From Spirochaetia bacterium (GTDB lineage: Bacteria; Spirochaetota; UBA4802; UBA5550), in assembly GCA_009885955.1 (NCBI GenBank), contig VFJS01000003.1:273086-337085 (forward strand): 64,000 bases of DNA, given 5' to 3'. The number at the start of each line of letters is the position of its first letter. The stretch's first letter is position 1. Below, one piece after another: positions 60,041-64,000 of the stretch. The notes under the pieces are model-generated. The model ran no database searches. It saw only the letters and a program-made list of their open reading frames with translations, and had not been told where the DNA came from. Made by a program: the position numbers and the translations under genes.

Positions 60041-60409
60041 CTATTGAGGGAGATAGGTTGCTTTTGAATTTTCCGATTCCCAGACTGAAACATGGGACAA
60101 CCTGATGCTCACTGGAAGAATTACTGATATCTTTTCAAAGAGATACTTTGCCAGGAGCTCGGAACTGGGATTGATTTTGTCAAAGGGCGGTATGTCATTG
60201 AGCATTTTATGATCGAGATGGGCCAGTGAATCTTTCAGGAGTTCCTTGATGATCTTAAAGTCTATCAGCATCCCCACATTATCGAGTTCCGTGCCCTGTA
60301 CCTCAATTTCGATTTTCCAGTTATGCCCATGCAGATTTTCACATTTTCCCTTGTAACCCCTGAGCTGATGTGCTGATGAGAAGTAATCGCAAACAGTTAT
60401 CCTGTACAT
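60041..60409 (-). CDS. queD: 6-carboxy-tetrahydropterin synthase family (QueD/PTPS)
   Basis: 122 residues, full length. Zinc ligands His14, His27 and His29 (SSAHQL, LHGHNW) and catalytic Cys23 in GKCENLHGHNW; then MLIDFKIIKELLKDSLAHLDHKMLND, PSSELLAKYLFEKI and VSVWESENSKATY, all QueD/PTPS marks. It makes 6-carboxytetrahydropterin from dihydroneopterin triphosphate for queuosine, or a pterin intermediate for folate in PTPS-III types; the Cys-x3-His-x-His motif here favours QueD. It shares a short operon with the lyase-like gene. Confidence 0.9.
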   Translation of the reverse strand: MYRITVCDYFSSAHQLRGYKGKCENLHGHNWKIEIEVQGTELDNVGMLIDFKIIKELLKDSLAHLDHKMLNDIPPFDKINPSSELLAKYLFEKISVILPVSIRLSHVSVWESENSKATYLPQ

Positions 60410-60504
60410 TTTATTTACCCCGTAATTTATTATTTATACAGCCTTTCAACTTTGAGCCGTTGTATTAATTCTGGAGGGCCCATGGCTTTATGATCCTCTC
60501 CGGT

Positions 60505-61440
60505 TTATACCGGTTTCATTTTTATTTTCTCCAGGGCCAGTATGATGCCTGAAATGGTTTCATTATACGGGCAGGATATTCCCATTCTTTTCCCTTCCCT
60601 GACAATTGCCCCATTAATAAAATCAATCTCAGTCCTTCTTCCTGAACTCATGTCCCGGTTCATTGATGATAAATTGGAGGCAGTAAGTCTGCATACATCC
60701 TCTGTTTTTTTTACAGGGTCGTCAAATGGGAGCTTTATATCCATGATCTGCAGTAATTCCCAAGCCTCGGTGATAAGATTTTTCATGATCCCACGGGCTT
60801 CCTCAATTTCCAGGAGCCTGCCGTTCGGCACGTTAAATATTGCGGTAAGGGCGTTTATACCGGCATTTACCAGTACTTTCCCCCATATAAGGCCATCAAC
60901 ATCATTGCTGATCTCAGTATCGAGCCCTGCATTATTAAAAATAGCGGCAGCGTCTTTCAGAATTTCATCATCCATATTCCTCTTAAGTGCAAAACCAAAT
61001 GAAGTTTTTCCGCGGCCGGCATGTTTAACATGCCCCTCGGAAATTAAATTGGCGCCTTCTGAAGTTGTCCCAGCAATGATGGAACCTTTCTTGTAGATTT
61101 TTCCGATGGTATCTGCATTTCCAAATCCGTTCTGAAGGGTTAATACAGGCCCTTCGTAGGATGAATGTTGAAGCGCCAGTGCAACATCCCCGGTATTGTA
61201 GGCTTTGACGCAGACTATCATGAGATTTATACCGTCTATATTGTCAAACCCGGAGATAACCGGAATATTGAAATTCATGGATGTTTCTTCATCAAGCAGT
61301 ATTCCTTTGTTGTTCAGATTTGCAGCACGTTCAGCTTTTCGATCAATGAGAATCACCGCGAATCCGGCCTTTTGTATCTTTGAGGCCAGGAGAAGTCCGA
61401 TTGATCCAGGGCCGATTATTCCTACTTTAGATATTTTCAT
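60505..61440 (-). CDS. 2-dehydropantoate 2-reductase (ketopantoate reductase) family
   Basis: 311 residues from ATG 61440, with AGGAAG five bases upstream; the ATG at 61500 lacks a site. NADP-binding GIIGPGSIGLLLASKIQKAGF, then LMIVCVKAYNTGDVALAL, LTLQNGFGNADTIGKIY, GTTSEGANLI, WGKVLVNAGINALTAIFNVPNGRLLE (catalytic Lys) and GRRTEIDFINGAIVREGKRMGISCPYNETI. PanE makes pantoate for CoA. Family members with other substrates exist, and no other pan gene is nearby. Confidence 0.88.
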   Translation of the reverse strand: MKISKVGIIGPGSIGLLLASKIQKAGFAVILIDRKAERAANLNNKGILLDEETSMNFNIPVISGFDNIDGINLMIVCVKAYNTGDVALALQHSSYEGPVLTLQNGFGNADTIGKIYKKGSIIAGTTSEGANLISEGHVKHAGRGKTSFGFALKRNMDDEILKDAAAIFNNAGLDTEISNDVDGLIWGKVLVNAGINALTAIFNVPNGRLLEIEEARGIMKNLITEAWELLQIMDIKLPFDDPVKKTEDVCRLTASNLSSMNRDMSSGRRTEIDFINGAIVREGKRMGISCPYNETISGIILALEKIKMKPV

Positions 61441-61806
61441 GGTACTTCCTGATATTAAAATTAATTGATTCAATAAAATGTAATTTCCCGGGGTTGGCAA
61501 CTATTTTTTTATCCATATTTCAGGCAATTCTTGATAAAAAAGTTTTCAGGCGATGGGAAAACAATATTTAAGTTGTCATTCCTACGCTGTTAGATATGAC
61601 TGAAATTGTGATTGACATACGGTTGTCAGGGAATATTAAAAAGGATATATTTATTCTTATGTCTCATGTAAATTTAAAAAACTATTAGTGACAGCCGGGA
61701 TAAAAATAATTCTTGAAAATTTTCATCATATGAATAAAAATAGAACAATTCAATTTGCAAAAAACAAAAAGATTCTAAATTCTAATATTTTGCTGAGGAT
61801 AAAATT
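61441..61806. other. AT-rich divergent intergenic region
   Basis: Divergent promoters for the ketopantoate-reductase-like gene and the acyl-CoA dehydrogenase are expected here. I see no gene, no repeat of the families above and no strong hairpin. Confidence 0.4.
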
Positions 61807-63681
61807 ATGGCTTTAAACCTTCTTGTGGATTCAAGGGATGTAAGATTCGTTCTTTTTGAAATGCTCGGATTGGATAAAATGGACAGGTATCCGAAATTTT
61901 CCAGCCATGACAGGGATATCTATGAGGACACACTTAATCTTGCCGAGAGAATTGCCGTGGAATATTTCTACCCTTCAAATATGGAAGGAGACAGGGAGGG
62001 CGGCGCCAGGTTTATCCCGGAAACAAATGAGGTCAAAGTACCGGAATCAGTGAAGAGAGCGGTAAAAAAATTTTTTGAAAGCGGGTTTAATCTCATGAGA
62101 GTATCTGAGTCTCAGGGGGGGATGCAGATGCCTGTGCTTTTTCACACCGCCTGTTATGAATATTTCCAGGCCGGGAACACGTCGGCCGAAATGTACGGCG
62201 GAGCAACCCTGGGAGCAGCGTACATACTTACGAAATTCGCAACCGATGAACAGAAGAAACTATACCTGCCAAAAATGGTGGCAGGGGAATGGGGCGGGGA
62301 CATGTGCCTTACTGAACCGGATGCCGGTTCCGATGTGGGAGCATTGAAAAGCAGGGCGGTGAAACAGCCTGACGGCACATATCTGATAACCGGCCAGAAG
62401 ATATTCATTTCATCAGGCGAAAACGATATATTTGAAAACATCATACACCCGGTACTCGCCAGGATCGAAGGTGATCCTGCCGGGACAAAAGGTATATCAA
62501 TATTCATTGTCCCCAAGTATTTAGTCAACCCCGACGGAACACTTGGGAAGAGAAACGATGTCATATGCTCCGGCATCGAGCATAAATTGGGCATAAAAAG
62601 CAGCTCCACCTGTTCTTTGAATTTCGGAGACAACGGGAAATGCGTCGGATACCTCCTCGGGAAGGAAAGGGAGGGGATGAAGATAATGTTCTACCTCATG
62701 AACGAAGCAAGGATAGCAACAGGCCTCCAGGCCCAGGGCCAGTCAAGCGCCGCGTACATGCACGCGGTTACCTATGCTAGAAACAGAAAACAGGGTTCCC
62801 ATATCACCCAAACACTAAATCCCGATGCACCTAAAACAGCGATTATCAATCACCCCGATGTCCAGAGGATGCTTCTATGGATGAAGGCGTCTGTTGAGGG
62901 GATGAGGATGCTCTCCTATTACCTCTCCTATTGCGTGGATCTCTCGGAAGTTGAAGATGGAGAAGAAGCTAAAAAAGCGAATGCTATTGTCGAGCTTTTA
63001 ACACCCATCGTCAAAGCCGGAATTTCCGATAGCTCCTGGCTCGTTACGTCCGAGGCGATTCAGGTATACGGCGGATACGGGGTATGCATGGATTATCCGG
63101 TTGAGCAGTACGCCAGGGACACAAAAGTTTTTTCCATATATGAAGGGACCAATGCTATCCAGTCGCTGGATCTGATCTTCAGAAAGATTTTAATGAATCC
63201 CGACAATTATAATCTCAAATGCTGGAGGGAGTTTGCCGGCGAAATAACGGAAAAATCAAAGGGTGTTGTTGATGAAAAATATACGGCCATGGTTGAAAAG
63301 GGCTTTGCTAAATTCGATGAGGTTATCAGCTTTATAAAGGACCAGATGGACACCGGGAAATTCATGGCCGTTACTCTCCATGCGACTCCCCTGCAGCAGT
63401 GCATGTACATGCTTGTGCTTGCATGGCTTCATCTATGGAGCCTGACGGTCTCCACCCCGAAAATGAAGGAGCTTCTTGGAAACGCCAAAGGCGATGAGAG
63501 GCAGAAAATTATTAATGATAACCTGGAGGCTGCTTATTATTCAGGCAGGGTATTATCATCACAGTTCTATATCGGATCTGAATTTCCGAAATATTTCGGC
63601 AAAGTGGAATCCATACTCATCAATGAACTGGCTGCAATTAAAACAACTTCAGCTGTTTTTTCGGGCGCTCCTGAGGAGTAG
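61807..63681 (+). CDS. long-form acyl-CoA dehydrogenase
   Basis: 624 residues, much longer than the usual 380, as in the FadE5/AcdA-type family with an N-terminal extension and a C-terminal helical domain. FAD/substrate motifs: GGATLGAAYILTKFATDEQKKLYLPKMVAGEWGGDMCLTEPDAGSDVGALKSRA (active site entry), GQKIFISSGEND, MNEARIATGLQAQGQSSAAYMHAV, QVYGGYGVCMDYPVEQYARDTKVFSIYEGTNAIQSLDLIFRKI (FAD-binding C-terminal motif with YEGT catalytic Glu). It oxidises acyl-CoA to enoyl-CoA and normally passes electrons to ETF. It stands alone; ETF genes are not in view. Confidence 0.93.
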   Translation: MALNLLVDSRDVRFVLFEMLGLDKMDRYPKFSSHDRDIYEDTLNLAERIAVEYFYPSNMEGDREGGARFIPETNEVKVPESVKRAVKKFFESGFNLMRVSESQGGMQMPVLFHTACYEYFQAGNTSAEMYGGATLGAAYILTKFATDEQKKLYLPKMVAGEWGGDMCLTEPDAGSDVGALKSRAVKQPDGTYLITGQKIFISSGENDIFENIIHPVLARIEGDPAGTKGISIFIVPKYLVNPDGTLGKRNDVICSGIEHKLGIKSSSTCSLNFGDNGKCVGYLLGKEREGMKIMFYLMNEARIATGLQAQGQSSAAYMHAVTYARNRKQGSHITQTLNPDAPKTAIINHPDVQRMLLWMKASVEGMRMLSYYLSYCVDLSEVEDGEEAKKANAIVELLTPIVKAGISDSSWLVTSEAIQVYGGYGVCMDYPVEQYARDTKVFSIYEGTNAIQSLDLIFRKILMNPDNYNLKCWREFAGEITEKSKGVVDEKYTAMVEKGFAKFDEVISFIKDQMDTGKFMAVTLHATPLQQCMYMLVLAWLHLWSLTVSTPKMKELLGNAKGDERQKIINDNLEAAYYSGRVLSSQFYIGSEFPKYFGKVESILINELAAIKTTSAVFSGAPEE

Positions 63682-63700
63682 TGGTTTATGTAATTACTGT

Positions 63701-64000
63701 TCATGACTCTTTTATCTGTCTTGTGTTGAAATAAGAAAAAGATAAGAGCGCTACTATTACTATGTATGCTGTTACTCTGACAATTGTTCGTGTCACAGAT
63801 ATGATTCCGGAAAATCCGTCCATCGCCGTCACGATTCCTAATAATGACGCTATAAGTATTGTCGGGAGAAGAATCCATCTTCTTTCCAACGGCTTTCTAT
63901 CTGCAAAAATCAACAGAACTCCCCAGGAAAATGCTGCGGAAGCCATCATGCCCATTGGTAATGAATAATGTGTTTCTCCGTTCATCTCCGGAATCAGTAC
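63701..64000 (-). CDS. membrane protein, partial at the right edge
   Basis: The frame is open to the window edge on the minus strand; it can start at ATG 63985 (94 residues) but continues upstream (VLIPEMNGETHYSLPMG), so the start may lie outside. Three hydrophobic stretches (MGMMASAAFSWGVLLIFA, ILLPTILIASLLGIVTAM, VRVTAYIVIVALLSF) suggest a multi-span membrane protein. No family recognised. It converges on the acyl-CoA dehydrogenase gene. Confidence 0.5.
   Translation of the reverse strand, partial: VLIPEMNGETHYSLPMGMMASAAFSWGVLLIFADRKPLERRWILLPTILIASLLGIVTAMDGFSGIISVTRTIVRVTAYIVIVALLSFSYFNTRQIKES

Overview
The window reads as one stretch of chromosome from an anaerobic, motile, Gram-negative bacterium that fixes or oxidises one-carbon units by the Wood-Ljungdahl pathway. 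A spirochaete (Spirochaetota) fits best: there is a DUF1554-type lipoprotein of the kind common in Leptospira, several DUF1566 and Ig-like surface lipoproteins, two methyl-accepting chemotaxis proteins and large SpoIIE-type phosphatase/histidine kinase hybrids. A Desulfobacterota relative cannot be excluded, because selenocysteine MvhD and HdrA fusions are frequent there. No rRNA, complete tRNA, integrase or phage genes were seen.

Layout. 0-9 kb: FecR-like membrane protein, secreted papain-like protease, chemoreceptor, response-regulator/histidine-kinase protein, and a yjfM-yjfC-yjfL-type operon. 9-21.4 kb: second chemoreceptor, DUF362 ferredoxin protein, DUF1554 lipoprotein, beta-barrel/TPR protein, and a partner-switching module of two kinase-receiver-PP2C phosphatases around two STAS antagonists. 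21.4-29.5 kb: umuDC, a nucleotidyltransferase, a frameshifted lipoprotein, hemL, an OB-fold lipoprotein and an ahbD-sirC pair (siroheme-dependent heme synthesis).

29.5-38.0 kb is an AT-rich accessory island: a secreted thioredoxin-like protein, a TolB/TPR-like protein, a GxxExxY protein, two DUF1566 surface proteins whose 3' ends look like variable repeats of a diversity-generating retroelement, two toxin-antitoxin pairs (HicBA-like and RHH/PIN), and five copies of a palindromic repeat that overlaps the 3' ends of genes.

38.5-59.3 kb is the metabolic core: fhs, cooC, a 67-residue orphan, acsD, CODH (acsA/cooS), acsB, acsC, acsE, then hdrC-hdrB-hdrA-mvhD-metV-metF, a DUF3786 gene and a second cooC. 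CODH/ACS with its corrinoid protein and methyltransferase makes or cleaves acetyl-CoA. The Hdr-MvhD-MetVF set resembles the Moorella methylenetetrahydrofolate reductase complex, but here the pyridine-nucleotide module sits inside a 1490-residue HdrA fusion, and mvhD carries an in-frame UGA with a SECIS-like hairpin. A candidate structured RNA with complementary loops lies before the first cooC. 59.3-64 kb: aminodeoxychorismate lyase-like and QueD-like genes, a ketopantoate reductase-like gene, a long acyl-CoA dehydrogenase and a partial membrane protein.

Intergenic space carries at least four families of short palindromic repeats. One copy at 49.4 kb is nested inside another repeat with an 11-bp direct duplication at its edges.
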